Assembly (NCBI GenBank): GCA_030526355.1
Contig: JAUNDC010000022.1
Location: 1-43,794 of the forward strand
Origin: Bacillota bacterium
GTDB taxonomy: Bacteria; Bacillota; Clostridia; Peptostreptococcales; Anaerovoracaceae
Length of the DNA: 43,794 nucleotides
Direction of reading: 5' to 3'
Made by a program: the position numbers and the translations under genes. Below the pieces are notes generated by a model. That model ran no database searches, was not told where the DNA came from, and saw nothing but the letters and a program-made list of their open reading frames with translations. The first letter of the stretch is position 1. Every line of letters starts with the position of its first letter. This document shows positions 1 to 8,177 of this stretch, one piece after another.

Positions 1-64
1 ATGTAATACCAATGGATTGCAAGATTTTTTTAACAATAAAGTGTCAAAGATGAGAGTATATCAT

Positions 65-80
65 ACAAACATATGTTTGT
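65..80. promoter_or_regulatory. 16-bp perfect palindrome upstream of argR promoter
   Basis: ACAAACATATGTTTGT is a perfect palindrome ending 3 bp before the predicted -35 hexamer of argR. The size and symmetry suit a dimeric regulator, but it does not resemble an ARG box and I cannot name a factor. The remainder of positions 1-64 is AT-rich and shows no gene that I can support. Confidence 0.4.
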
Positions 81-83
81 CTA

Positions 84-113
84 TTGAAAAACAATTTTAC
101 TTTGTGGTATAAT
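84..113 (+). promoter_or_regulatory. argR promoter (sigma-A type, extended -10)
   Basis: TTGAAA (84-89) is followed after 18 bp by TATAAT (108-113). The -10 is preceded by TG-N, making it an extended -10. Transcription should start near 120, leaving a leader of about 85 nt before the ATG at 205. Confidence 0.75.
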
Positions 114-124
114 TATTAATACAC

Positions 125-138
125 TCGAAAATTATTCA
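125..138. promoter_or_regulatory. ARG box-like operator
   Basis: TCGAAAATTATTCA matches the bacterial ARG-box half-site pair TGAATAATTATTCA at 11 of 14 positions and lies just after the predicted transcription start. ArgR-family repressors commonly regulate their own gene, so autoregulation is the likely role. This is inferred from one imperfect site. Confidence 0.45.
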
Positions 139-204
139 TTATTACACAAATATATTCTGAGGCTTTCATAACTGAAATTATCAGAATGGCTTGGAGGGAT
201 TATT

Positions 205-657
205 ATGCGTATTTCCAGACAGAACAAGATTCTCGAGCTTATTGAAAAATACGAAATCGAAACGCAGGATAAGCTTGCTGCGCTTCTCCGTGAATATGGC
301 TATGAAGTAACTCAGGCAACGATTTCACGTGATATCAAAGAGCTTCAGCTGATTAAAATACTGTCTTCTACTGGAAAGTATAAATATGCAGCATCTGCCA
401 ACCAGGATGGTCCGGTATCCGACAGATTGTCAAATATATATAGAGAAACCGTTAAATCAACTTCCTACTCCGGCAATATCGTACTGCTTAAAACATTATC
501 CGGATGTGCGAATGCTGCTGCCGAAGCACTGGACTCCATGTGCCTTCCTCACGTTATTGGTTCAGTGGCGGGAGACAATACAATAATGTTTGTTGTAGAT
601 GATCCCGAAAACTCTCCGGAGGTTGTTGAACTGCTCAACGATATGCTGAAAAAATAG
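205..657 (+). CDS. argR: Arginine repressor ArgR
   Basis: This is a 150-residue hexameric transcriptional regulator of arginine biosynthesis and catabolism; arginine is the corepressor. Residues 1-70 form the winged-helix DNA-binding domain, including the family signature ending in QATISRDIKEL. Residues 80-150 form the oligomerisation and arginine-binding domain, with the recognisable GCANAAAEALD and GDNTIMFVVDD segments. The length is the usual one for the family. GGAGGG lies 7 bp before the ATG. recN follows 33 bp downstream on the same strand, which is the conserved Gram-positive argR-recN arrangement. An ARG-box-like site in its own leader suggests autorepression. Identification is secure. 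Confidence 0.96.
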   Translation: MRISRQNKILELIEKYEIETQDKLAALLREYGYEVTQATISRDIKELQLIKILSSTGKYKYAASANQDGPVSDRLSNIYRETVKSTSYSGNIVLLKTLSGCANAAAEALDSMCLPHVIGSVAGDNTIMFVVDDPENSPEVVELLNDMLKK

Positions 658-690
658 CTGCTGCAGATTCTGTATAATGCGAGGTATCAA

Positions 691-2310
691 ATGATCAGAC
701 ATATCAGCATAAGAAATTTTGCAATAATATCAAACGCCGATGTGGACTTCCACGATGGCCTGAATATAATTACCGGCGAAACCGGCGCCGGCAAATCAAT
801 CGTAATAGAAGCAGTAAGTCTGGCTCTCGGAAGTCGGGCAGATACTGCTTTTGTTCGTTCCGGAGAAAACAAGGCTGTGATTCAGATGATTGCTGAACAT
901 GACGGACAAGAATATATTATAACAAGAGAAATTTCAGCCTCCGGTAAAAATATATGCAGGATAAACGATGAAATAGTCACTCTGGGACATCTCAGCAAGC
1001 TCTGCAGAAAGCTTGCCGATATACATGGTCAGTATGATCATCAGTCACTTTTAAACCCTGAGTATCACATTCACCTCGTTGACCTTTATCAGAAGGATAA
1101 AACCATCCCTGCAAAGGAACGTGTTTCTGAATGCTTTGAAGCGTATTCCAAGGTTCGAAAAGAGCTCAGTGATCTTATTTCAATGTCAGGCAAGCAGAAA
1201 CGAGAACGTGATTTCATGGCCTTCGAGCTTCAGGAGCTTGAAGCAGCATCACTTCAATCCGGTGAAGATGATTCCCTTGAAGATGAAATCAATATTCTGC
1301 AGAACAGCGAAAAAATCTACGAAAATCTCGGTGGTGCCTATCATACGGCTTCCGAGGATGAATACTCCATTCTATCCGCTCTCAGAAAGGTTTCTGACAT
1401 GCTTGAAGAAACCTCCGGATACTCCAGAGAGCTTGAAGAACTGAGTCAGCGCACAAATGAGCTGTACTATGAGTTTGAAGATATATGCTCCTCAATACGC
1501 GACTGCCGTGACAATGCAATTTTTTCACCGGAGGAGCTGGACTGCAAAATAGCACGTTATGAACTCATCAGCAAGCTTAAATCCAAATACGGTATGAGCA
1601 TTGATGAGCTGATCAGCTATAAGGATGAGCTTATGTGCCGGCTTTCCGATATCGACAACCTCGATGCTGCAAAGGCACAGCTTGAAAAAAAGCTGTCTTC
1701 CATCGAAGCGGAGCTTAAAGAAGCATGTAGAATATTATCTGAAATCCGAAGGGAATCAGCCCGCAAGCTGGAAGAAAAAATAAAAAACGAGCTCTCGCAG
1801 CTTAACTTCAACGATGCCGATTTTTCCATTGAATTCAGTGATTCCGAAACATTCACTCAGGAAGGAACAGATCTTATTGAATTCAAAATCAGTACCAACC
1901 GCGGAGAGCCTATGAAACCGCTGAGCAAAATTGCTTCAGGCGGTGAAATGTCCCGAATCATGCTTGCATTCAAGAAAATCATAGGCGATTATGATGAAAT
2001 ACCTACTATGATATTCGATGAAATAGACAGCGGAATCAGCGGTATCGCTGCCAGTGTAGTAGGTCATAAGCTTTCCGAAATCGCACAGAACCATCAGATT
2101 ATCTGTATCACACACTTGCCACAGATAGCAGCATTCGGTCAGCACAACTACAAAATTGCCAAAAGCTCGGATGACACTATGACGTATACAACGGTTACCG
2201 AGCTGTCAGAAGACGAAAAAACACATGAAATCGCACGGCTTCTGGGAGGAACAAACATAACCGAAACAACATTGAAATCAGCCAGAGAGCTGATTGATGC
2301 ATCCGAATAA
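691..2310 (+). CDS. recN: DNA repair protein RecN (SMC-like ATPase)
   Basis: RecN is an SMC-like ATPase recruited to DNA double-strand breaks in recombinational repair. The N-terminus carries the P-loop GETGAGKS (about residues 29-36). A long coiled-coil region with E/K/L-rich helices runs through about residues 150-360. The C-terminal half of the ATPase has the ABC signature ASGGEMSRIMLA and Walker B TMIFDEIDSGISG, followed by the ITHLPQIA switch segment. At 539 residues it is slightly shorter than the usual 550-575. It starts at an ATG preceded by GAGGT, and is probably cotranscribed with argR. In many spore-formers spoIVB and spo0A follow; here a terminator and convergent genes follow instead. 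Confidence 0.96.
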   Translation: MIRHISIRNFAIISNADVDFHDGLNIITGETGAGKSIVIEAVSLALGSRADTAFVRSGENKAVIQMIAEHDGQEYIITREISASGKNICRINDEIVTLGHLSKLCRKLADIHGQYDHQSLLNPEYHIHLVDLYQKDKTIPAKERVSECFEAYSKVRKELSDLISMSGKQKRERDFMAFELQELEAASLQSGEDDSLEDEINILQNSEKIYENLGGAYHTASEDEYSILSALRKVSDMLEETSGYSRELEELSQRTNELYYEFEDICSSIRDCRDNAIFSPEELDCKIARYELISKLKSKYGMSIDELISYKDELMCRLSDIDNLDAAKAQLEKKLSSIEAELKEACRILSEIRRESARKLEEKIKNELSQLNFNDADFSIEFSDSETFTQEGTDLIEFKISTNRGEPMKPLSKIASGGEMSRIMLAFKKIIGDYDEIPTMIFDEIDSGISGIAASVVGHKLSEIAQNHQIICITHLPQIAAFGQHNYKIAKSSDDTMTYTTVTELSEDEKTHEIARLLGGTNITETTLKSARELIDASE

Positions 2311-2312
2311 TC

Positions 2313-2356
2313 AAAAAGGGTATCATTAGTCAAAATGATGCCCTCTGTCTGTTTTA
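2313..2356. terminator. Bidirectional intrinsic terminator between recN and the HAD gene
   Basis: AGGGTATCATT (2317-2327) pairs with AATGATGCCCT (2334-2344), with one G-T wobble and a 6-nt loop. The stem is flanked by an A-run on the left and a T-rich stretch on the right, so it can end transcription of recN on plus and of the HAD gene on minus. Confidence 0.8.
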
Positions 2357-3091
2357 ACAATTCTTCAGCGCCTTAAGTGCATGATAATAATCATCAACGA
2401 TATAATCTGCAAGGCAATTGATTTGTCCTCTTTCATTATCAGAGTACTTATCATAAATCACAGCCACCTCTGCGCCTGATGCTTTCGCAGCCTCAGTTCC
2501 TATCAGTGAATCCTCAAATATCAGACATTCATCAGCCGTAACTTCAAGCACATCCATAACCTTAATATATACTTCAGGGTCAGGTTTCATACGCTTTACA
2601 TCTTCTCTAGTATAGACAAGATCAAACATTGTATCTATGTCGGCTTTACGTATGATGTTATGATTGTTCTTTCTGTAGACCTCCATATTGCTTCTCTTGG
2701 TCGTAGAAGCAATCACGAGTTTAAAACCTCTGTATTTCAGCTCTTTTATAAATTTATCCGCACCTGGCTTATAATCTATTCTGTTAGCCAGCATATCCTG
2801 TGCCAGAACATACCTTGCATTTATGGCAGCTTCCGCAGGCACTTCAAAATCATACATCCGCTTTAAATCGATATAATATTCTCTATATGGATCAGCCGCC
2901 TCCCTGTGATACCTCAGAAGCTCATCACGCTGCTGCTGAATTTCATTTTCCGTCAATTCGGCAGCCGCGGTGTTTCCATACCTGCCAAGTATCTGCCTGT
3001 CAACCTCGTTCCATATTCCAACGGAATCTATCAAGGTTCCATCCATATCAAATATTACAGCTTTTTTTCCTCGAAACATATCTATGCTCAT
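2354..3091 (-). CDS. HAD-superfamily hydrolase, beta-phosphoglucomutase-like
   Basis: This 245-residue protein belongs to the haloacid dehalogenase superfamily, probably a sugar-phosphate or nucleotide phosphatase or mutase. Motif I is VIFDMDGTLIDS (about residues 12-23), with the nucleophile and acid/base aspartates. Motif II is VIASTTKR, motif III is the KPDPEVY lysine region, and motif IV is IFEDSLIGTEAA. A helical cap of the C1 type lies between motifs I and II. The substrate cannot be told from sequence. Its ATG overlaps the stop of the shikimate kinase gene by 4 nt (ATGA), so the two are translationally coupled. A bidirectional terminator follows its stop codon. Confidence 0.88.
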   Translation of the reverse strand: MSIDMFRGKKAVIFDMDGTLIDSVGIWNEVDRQILGRYGNTAAAELTENEIQQQRDELLRYHREAADPYREYYIDLKRMYDFEVPAEAAINARYVLAQDMLANRIDYKPGADKFIKELKYRGFKLVIASTTKRSNMEVYRKNNHNIIRKADIDTMFDLVYTREDVKRMKPDPEVYIKVMDVLEVTADECLIFEDSLIGTEAAKASGAEVAVIYDKYSDNERGQINCLADYIVDDYYHALKALKNC

Positions 3092-3597
3092 TTCTTAATT
3101 TCTTCAATTATTCTCTCTACTGTATCTTCCATTGTACAGCTGTTATCTGACAGTACTGTAATATCTGCATATTTTTCATAAAGCGGCACTCTTATGTCAT
3201 ACAGCTCATCAAGAGTCTGTCCTTTTCCCATTGCTACTCCACGCGTTTTGATATTACCAAGTCTCTTTTTGACTGTTTCCAGCGATACCTCAATGTATAC
3301 CACAACACCATTCTTTTTCAGATGTCTCATTGCCGAATCATAATATACTGCACTTCCGCCTGTTGCAATTACAGCATTATCCTGCTCCACAGAACACAGA
3401 ACCTGCTCTTCAAGCTGCTTGAAGGCATCTATTCCATCCTCGTTTATGATCTCCTGCAGACCCTTGCCTGCCTTTTCCTGTATGAGAAGATCCGTATCAA
3501 TAAATTTCATTCTGAGTGCCTTTGCCAGAACCACACCTGTCACACTTTTCCCGCATGCAGGCATACCAATAAGAACTATATTTTTTCTTCTGCTCAA
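3088..3597 (-). CDS. aroK: Shikimate kinase
   Basis: Shikimate kinase phosphorylates shikimate with ATP to give shikimate 3-phosphate, the fifth step of chorismate synthesis. The 169-residue length is normal. The P-loop is GMPACGKSVTG (about residues 12-22), the DTDxxI shikimate-binding motif is FIDTDLLIQEK, and the second substrate-binding segment is ATGGSAVYY. The lid region contains GVAMGKGQTLDELYDIRVPLYEKYAD, with the catalytic-type arginines. It stands apart from other aro genes here and lies in a short run with DUF523 upstream and a HAD hydrolase overlapping downstream. The function is well supported by motifs. Confidence 0.93.
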   Translation of the reverse strand: MSRRKNIVLIGMPACGKSVTGVVLAKALRMKFIDTDLLIQEKAGKGLQEIINEDGIDAFKQLEEQVLCSVEQDNAVIATGGSAVYYDSAMRHLKKNGVVVYIEVSLETVKKRLGNIKTRGVAMGKGQTLDELYDIRVPLYEKYADITVLSDNSCTMEDTVERIIEEIKK

Positions 3598-3622
3598 TTG
3601 TATTCCCTCTTGTTGTATTATG

Positions 3623-4084
3623 TTATCCTTCTAACTCAATAAGCTTCTGCACCTCATCAAGCTGCTCCTCAGAAAACACCCTGACGCCTGCTTTTCTGAG
3701 AAGCTCGACAGCCATACCCTCTCCTTCAATGATTCTGCCTGAAAAAGATCCGTCGTATATTCTGCTGCTCCCGCAAGACGGGCTCTTTTCTTTCATTACA
3801 GCACATATTACGTTTTCAGTTTTCGCAAGCCGGACAGCTTCTTCTGCACCTTTGAGATATTCAGCTGTCACATCATTGCCGTTTCTTGCAATTATTCTAT
3901 CACCTGTTCTCTGAGCATCGCTTCTCGGAACGGGTAGCCCTCCAAAGACCTCAGGACACACAGGAACGAGCCGTCCTTCTTCCTTCCACCTGATAAATAC
4001 AGGAGCGGTTTCTTCTTTTGATTTACCATCATACCTTACGGGTTCACCGCCGTAAAGGCACATGCTGACAAGGATTTTTTTCAT
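3623..4084 (-). CDS. DUF523 family protein
   Basis: This is a 153-residue small protein of the DUF523 family, common in Clostridia and of unknown biochemical role. Conserved cysteines are visible in the motifs SMCLYGGEPVRYDG, VCPEVFGGLPVPR and KEKSPSCGSSRIYDG, which suggests metal or cluster binding, although that is inference. The start is an ATG preceded by GAGGTGG. That ribosome binding site lies in one arm of a possible hairpin (4091-4118), which could make translation conditional. It is 25 bp from aroK and probably in the same transcript. Confidence 0.88.
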   Translation of the reverse strand: MKKILVSMCLYGGEPVRYDGKSKEETAPVFIRWKEEGRLVPVCPEVFGGLPVPRSDAQRTGDRIIARNGNDVTAEYLKGAEEAVRLAKTENVICAVMKEKSPSCGSSRIYDGSFSGRIIEGEGMAVELLRKAGVRVFSEEQLDEVQKLIELEG

Positions 4085-4090
4085 TTTACC

Positions 4091-4118
4091 ACCTCACAAT
4101 GGTCTGTTTCATTGAGGT
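4091..4118 (-). promoter_or_regulatory. Possible hairpin covering the DUF523 ribosome binding site
   Basis: Read on the minus strand, ACCTCAATG (4118-4110) can pair with CATTG-TG-AGGT (4101-4091) with a 2-nt bulge. The second arm contains the GAGGT ribosome binding site. Only base pairing supports this; no ligand or RNA class is recognised. Confidence 0.25.
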
Positions 4119-4144
4119 TCACCTAAATGCCCCTCGGTATTTCA

Positions 4145-4176
4145 AAAAAATAAGAGATGGCCAAGCCATCTCTTAA
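4145..4176 (-). terminator. Intrinsic terminator of the ispH-rpsA fusion gene
   Basis: TAAGAGATGGC (4151-4161) and GCCATCTCTTA (4165-4175) form a perfect 11-bp stem with a 3-nt loop. On the minus strand the stem is followed by a seven-T run. It lies 22 bp past the stop codon of the fusion gene. Confidence 0.9.
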
Positions 4177-4197
4177 GATAATTTCTGCTATTAAGCA

Positions 4198-6156
4198 CTA
4201 CGCTTCTTCTGTTTCTGCCGGCTCTTCAGCAGGAGCTTCTGCTTCTTCAGCAGGAGCTTCGATAGTTTCTCTGATGCTGAGGCTGATTCTCTTTCTGTCC
4301 TTATCGATTTCGAGAATCTTAGCTGTAACAGTCTGTCCTACTTCCAGTTCCTCGCTGATATTTCCAACTCTCTTATGAGCTACTTCTGAAATATGTACAA
4401 GTCCGTCAAGGCCAGGTTCCAGTTCAACAAAAGCACCGTATTCCTTAATCTGAACAACTTTTCCTTCGATAACCTGTCCAACCTGATAGTTATCATCAAT
4501 AACACTCCAAGGCTCAGGCTGATTCTGCTTGAGACCAAGTGAAATCTTGCCTTTTTCTCTGTTCATTGAGAGAACCTTGACATTTATCTTCTGACCGATT
4601 GAAAGAACTTCCTGAGGGTGCTTAAGCTTGCCCCATGAAATCTCAGAAATATGAAGAAGTCCATCGATTCCGCCGATATCCACGAATGCGCCATAGTCAG
4701 TAAATCTCATTACTGTACCTTCTACAACATCATCCACATTGAGGTTTTCCCAGATTTCAGCGATAAGCTTTTCTTTTTCTTCATTTAAGAACAGCTTATG
4801 TGAGAATACCGCTCTGTTTCTTCTCTGGTCAACTCTGGAAACTCTGACTTCCATAGTCTGTCCAACGAATTCTTCAGCATTCTCAACATAGTGATCTGAA
4901 AGCTGTGAAAGAGGAATGAAGCCTGATACTTCTTTGTACTCTGCAATAACTCCGCCATTAACAGGTCTCGTTACCTTGACTTCAAGAACTGTTTTATCTT
5001 CAAGCGCCTTAACTATTTCATCCCAGTTGGCGCTTATTTCCAATCTTTTCTTTGAAAGTAAAATGCCGCCGTCTCCGTCATCAGTTTTGATAACCTTTGC
5101 CTGGATTTCATCGTCAACTTTGAAGACATCTGCTAATGTCTGACCATCTTCCAGTGTTACTTCTGAAGCTGGAAGAATACCGTCCTTTTTGCATCCTAAG
5201 TTAACGATGACTTCTTTATCAGTAACCTGGTGCACTTTTCCTGTGACAATTTCGCCACCTCTTGGTAATCTCAGGGACTTCTCGATTTCGTCCATAAGAT
5301 CGTTCATGTTTAATTCATTGTTTTCAAGTGTTACATCACTCATTCTGGCAATAACCTCCTTAATAGTGCATTCGGGCGTCGATGCACCCGCTGCTATTCC
5401 TATTCTATTACATTTTTGAACTTCTTTCAACGGTAAATCTTCAATATTTTCAACAAAATACGTATTTGCACAATATTTTTTTGAAATTTCATATAATTTT
5501 TTAGTATTCGAACTATGACGGCCGCCTATCACCACCATAAGATCCGATTCAGCAGCAAGCTTCCGGCATGAATCCTGTCTTTTGGAAGTCGCACTGCAGA
5601 TAGTGTTATGCACTTCATATGTTTTCCCGTTATCGCTAAAAGCCCTTACCACATCCTGCAGCATCTCCTCTCTTATCGTTGTCTGAGTCACAATAAAAAA
5701 GTCATCAGCCTCAACTGCTGCTGCCTCATCATATGTTCCTACGACAATTGCAGGTGTTCTGCACCAACCGAATATACCCAGCACCTCAGGATGCTCCCGA
5801 TCTCCAACAATTACCACCTGCTTATCTGTTTCATATACCAGCTTGTGAATCTTGGCAACAAAGGGGCATGTAGCATCCACCAACGTTATGTCCGCGGCAT
5901 CGGCCTCATCATACAAAGCCTTCCCCTCACCATGAGATCTGATTATAACTTTATCTCCGGGCTCAACCTCATCAAGGGAATCTATCACTCTGATACCCTT
6001 GTTTTTGAGATCCTCTGTTACCCTTTCATTGTGAATCAGAGAGCCCATTGAATATATATTATCACTGCTGTTTTCAGCAGCCTTTTCTGCTTTTTCGATA
6101 GCTTGTCTTACACCGAAGCAGAAACCTGCATTCTCAGCCCTTACTATTTTTTTCAT
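4198..6156 (-). CDS. ispH: IspH-ribosomal protein S1 fusion (HMB-PP reductase + S1 domains)
   Basis: The N-terminal 280 residues are 4-hydroxy-3-methylbut-2-enyl diphosphate reductase, the last enzyme of the MEP isoprenoid pathway. The three cluster-ligating cysteines are in AGFCFGVRQA, DATCPFV and NTICSATSKRQ. The C-terminal half has four S1 RNA-binding folds beginning near VTGKVHQV, LEVKVTRPV, VEGTVMRFTDYGAFVDIGG and IEGKVVQIKEYGAFVELEPG, resembling ribosomal protein S1. It ends in an acidic tail built from APAEE-like micro-repeats. This fusion is a known clostridial arrangement. The listed frame allows a TTG at 6159, but the ATG at 6156 with AGGAG upstream is preferred. It overlaps the 3' end of rarA. 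Confidence 0.94.
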   Translation of the reverse strand: MKKIVRAENAGFCFGVRQAIEKAEKAAENSSDNIYSMGSLIHNERVTEDLKNKGIRVIDSLDEVEPGDKVIIRSHGEGKALYDEADAADITLVDATCPFVAKIHKLVYETDKQVVIVGDREHPEVLGIFGWCRTPAIVVGTYDEAAAVEADDFFIVTQTTIREEMLQDVVRAFSDNGKTYEVHNTICSATSKRQDSCRKLAAESDLMVVIGGRHSSNTKKLYEISKKYCANTYFVENIEDLPLKEVQKCNRIGIAAGASTPECTIKEVIARMSDVTLENNELNMNDLMDEIEKSLRLPRGGEIVTGKVHQVTDKEVIVNLGCKKDGILPASEVTLEDGQTLADVFKVDDEIQAKVIKTDDGDGGILLSKKRLEISANWDEIVKALEDKTVLEVKVTRPVNGGVIAEYKEVSGFIPLSQLSDHYVENAEEFVGQTMEVRVSRVDQRRNRAVFSHKLFLNEEKEKLIAEIWENLNVDDVVEGTVMRFTDYGAFVDIGGIDGLLHISEISWGKLKHPQEVLSIGQKINVKVLSMNREKGKISLGLKQNQPEPWSVIDDNYQVGQVIEGKVVQIKEYGAFVELEPGLDGLVHISEVAHKRVGNISEELEVGQTVTAKILEIDKDRKRISLSIRETIEAPAEEAEAPAEEPAETEEA

Positions 6157-7426
6157 CAATACGTTTCAGCTCCTTAAGATATTTTTTGAATGCGGCCTCA
6201 CTGCCGTTCTCCGTAGGTTCGTAATACTGCACACCTTCTTTATATAGATTATCCGGCAGATACTGCTGTGTCACATATCCACCGAATTCATGCGGATACA
6301 GATATCCTTGTCCCCGCCCGAGGCCAGCAGCACCCTGATAATGAGAATCCTTGAGATGTAAAGGAACATCATCTACCTTTCTGCGTTTAAGATCTGCCAC
6401 GGCTTTTTCAAGAGCCATATATGATGCGTTTGATTTAGGACATGATGCCAGCAGAATTACAGCCTGTGCCAGGTTTATCCTTGCCTCTGGAAGCCCTATC
6501 ATCTGTGCTGCCTGAACGCACGAGGTCACGATGGAAACAGCACTCGGATACGCCATCCCGACATCCTCGCTGGCCATAACCATAAGCCTTCTGCCTATCA
6601 TCATTATATCAGCTCCACCTTCAAGCAGCCTGGCAAGATAATGTACTGCTGCATCCGGATCACTTCCTCTTACAGATTTCTGAAGAGCCGAAAGGAGATT
6701 ATATTTATCTTCCTCCTTATCATAAAATGTTGTCTGCTGCTGCATTGCCTCTTCAACGATTTTTTTATCCAGCACAGCACCTTCCGAAAGATTGTCCACT
6801 ATGAACCCGAGCGTATCAAGTGCTACCCTGCAATCGCCGTTGCTCATATCAGCCATTATCTTCAGCGCATCCTCATCGTATCTTATTTTCAGCCCACCAA
6901 ATCCTTTTTCTTTATCCTTCAAGGTTCTCGTCAGTATTATAACCAGTTCTTGCGAAGAAAGTCTGTGAAATTCATATATATTTCTCACTCTGCTTATTAT
7001 TGCATTATTAATAGAGAAATACGGATTTTCAGTAGTACTTCCGATAAACTTGATTATGCCTTCCTCCAGAGCTTTGAGCAGCGAATCCTGCTGCAGCTTG
7101 TTCCATCTGTGAACCTCATCAACATACAGACATGTCGTTTCCTGCTGTAGCCCATAAAATCTTACCGAGGCATTTTCCAGTATATTTTTCAGTTCTTTTG
7201 TACCTGTTGTTGAAGCATTGATTTCAACGAAGCTGCTGTCTATCTCCGCAGCTATTATTCTTGCCAGTGTTGTTTTGCCTGTACCTGACGGACCATAGAA
7301 TATTGCAGAATCGAATGTCCTGTTCCTGATTGAATTGTAAAAAAGCGACCCTTCAAACATAAAATGTGTCTGTCCGACAAAATCCTCCAGCTTCGAGGGC
7401 CTCATTTTTGTGGATAATGGTATCAT
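6134..7426 (-). CDS. rarA: Replication-associated recombination protein A (RarA/MgsA)
   Basis: RarA is an AAA+ clamp-loader-like ATPase that acts at stalled replication forks. The 430-residue protein has Walker A YGPSGTGKTTLAR (about residues 44-56), Walker B LYVDEVHRWNK, sensor 1 IGSTTENPYFSIN and the C-terminal tetramerisation domain with the GCVQAA-like segment and the DVPLHLKDSHYQGAAGLGRGQGYLYPHEFGGYV signature, here described in parts: LHLKDSHY, then the GYLYPH motif. It lies between the SPOR-like gene (15 bp upstream) and ispH, which it overlaps by about 20 bp, suggesting one transcript. Confidence 0.95.
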   Translation of the reverse strand: MIPLSTKMRPSKLEDFVGQTHFMFEGSLFYNSIRNRTFDSAIFYGPSGTGKTTLARIIAAEIDSSFVEINASTTGTKELKNILENASVRFYGLQQETTCLYVDEVHRWNKLQQDSLLKALEEGIIKFIGSTTENPYFSINNAIISRVRNIYEFHRLSSQELVIILTRTLKDKEKGFGGLKIRYDEDALKIMADMSNGDCRVALDTLGFIVDNLSEGAVLDKKIVEEAMQQQTTFYDKEEDKYNLLSALQKSVRGSDPDAAVHYLARLLEGGADIMMIGRRLMVMASEDVGMAYPSAVSIVTSCVQAAQMIGLPEARINLAQAVILLASCPKSNASYMALEKAVADLKRRKVDDVPLHLKDSHYQGAAGLGRGQGYLYPHEFGGYVTQQYLPDNLYKEGVQYYEPTENGSEAAFKKYLKELKRIDEKNSKG

Positions 7427-7441
7427 GTTCCTGTCCTTTTC

Positions 7442-7921
7442 TTATTGCTGTTTGTATATTTCTGTTACGAATGCACTTACACCCTCAGGCAACTGCCCCA
7501 GAGCTTTCTTTGCCTTATTCTTGTCATCGTATATCTCGCCAACGATTTTGTACATCTGATCCTGCTTGATTATCTGCAGATTGTTAACATCTATATTTGA
7601 TCTGGCAGCCTCTGCTGCGGCTTTGCCGGAATAACATCCATACTGTATTGCATATCCTGAAACATTTCCTTCGGTCATGACTTCTACGTCATCCTCCAGT
7701 ACATTGACAGATTCACTGGTATCTGCTTTCCCGCTCTGTTCTGATTTTAAACTCGGCACATAATTTACAACCGGTTCAACGACATACTTTGCCGCAGCAT
7801 ATCCACAGCCTACCGATATGCACAGTATCACTGCAACAAGCTTATATGACGAGCCTGCACTTCTTCTCCGTGATGTGCCGCGTCCTCTGTAACGATTTCC
7901 GAAAGCTTTCTTATTATTCAT
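7442..7921 (-). CDS. SPOR-like single-pass membrane protein
   Basis: This 159-residue protein has a basic N-terminus rich in R and S, one membrane segment (LVAVILCISVGCGYAAAKYVV, approximately residues 28-48), a linker with acidic residues, and a C-terminal 70-residue domain beginning GYAIQYGCYSGKAAAEAA. That domain fits the SPOR fold, which binds denuded glycan strands of peptidoglycan. The topology is N-in with an extracellular SPOR domain. The frame extends to an ATG at 7984, but the ATG at 7921 is preceded by AGGAAAGGG and is preferred. It heads the rarA-ispH transcript. A role in division or spore-wall processes is inference. Confidence 0.72.
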   Translation of the reverse strand: MNNKKAFGNRYRGRGTSRRRSAGSSYKLVAVILCISVGCGYAAAKYVVEPVVNYVPSLKSEQSGKADTSESVNVLEDDVEVMTEGNVSGYAIQYGCYSGKAAAEAARSNIDVNNLQIIKQDQMYKIVGEIYDDKNKAKKALGQLPEGVSAFVTEIYKQQ

Positions 7922-8060
7922 ATGATATCCCTTTCCTTTACTGGACTGTATCCAGTTCACAGCATCTGCATTTTGTACATACATAATACTATTAAAAAAG
8001 GATAAACTTTATGCTTCCTACAGCTACATACGCCAAAACCTGTTTTCAGCTATATGCTAC

Positions 8061-8069
8061 ATTATAACA
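8061..8069 (-). promoter_or_regulatory. Extended -10 promoter for the SPOR-rarA-ispH unit
   Basis: On the minus strand TGTTATAAT (8069-8061) is an extended -10 element. A -35 at 17 bp is weak (TAGGAT, 8089-8084). It is the best promoter candidate upstream of the three-gene unit and would give a leader of about 130 nt before the ATG at 7921. Confidence 0.5.
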
Positions 8070-8092
8070 GGAAATCCGGCAATATCCTATAA

Positions 8093-8153
8093 AAATAAAC
8101 CGGGCTGCACTGTGATATGCTGCTGACTTACGGCATATCACAGTGCAGCCCGG
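8093..8153 (-). terminator. Very long-stem intrinsic terminator after the permease gene
   Basis: Arms at 8100-8120 and 8133-8153 are perfectly complementary over 21 bp, starting CCGGGCTGCACTG, with a 12-nt loop. On the minus strand the stem is followed by TTTATTTTTA. It lies 25 bp beyond the permease stop codon. Confidence 0.88.
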
Positions 8154-8177
8154 CCATTATATGAACAAACTTATTAA

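Noticed and set aside
5608..6051. A 147-codon plus-strand frame inside the ispH part of the fusion
   Set aside because: It is antisense to a well-conserved enzyme, has no ribosome site and no recognisable domain.
8100..8153. A CRISPR repeat or riboswitch
   Set aside because: It is a single perfect hairpin followed by a T-rich tail after a stop codon, which is simply a terminator; no array or aptamer features are present.
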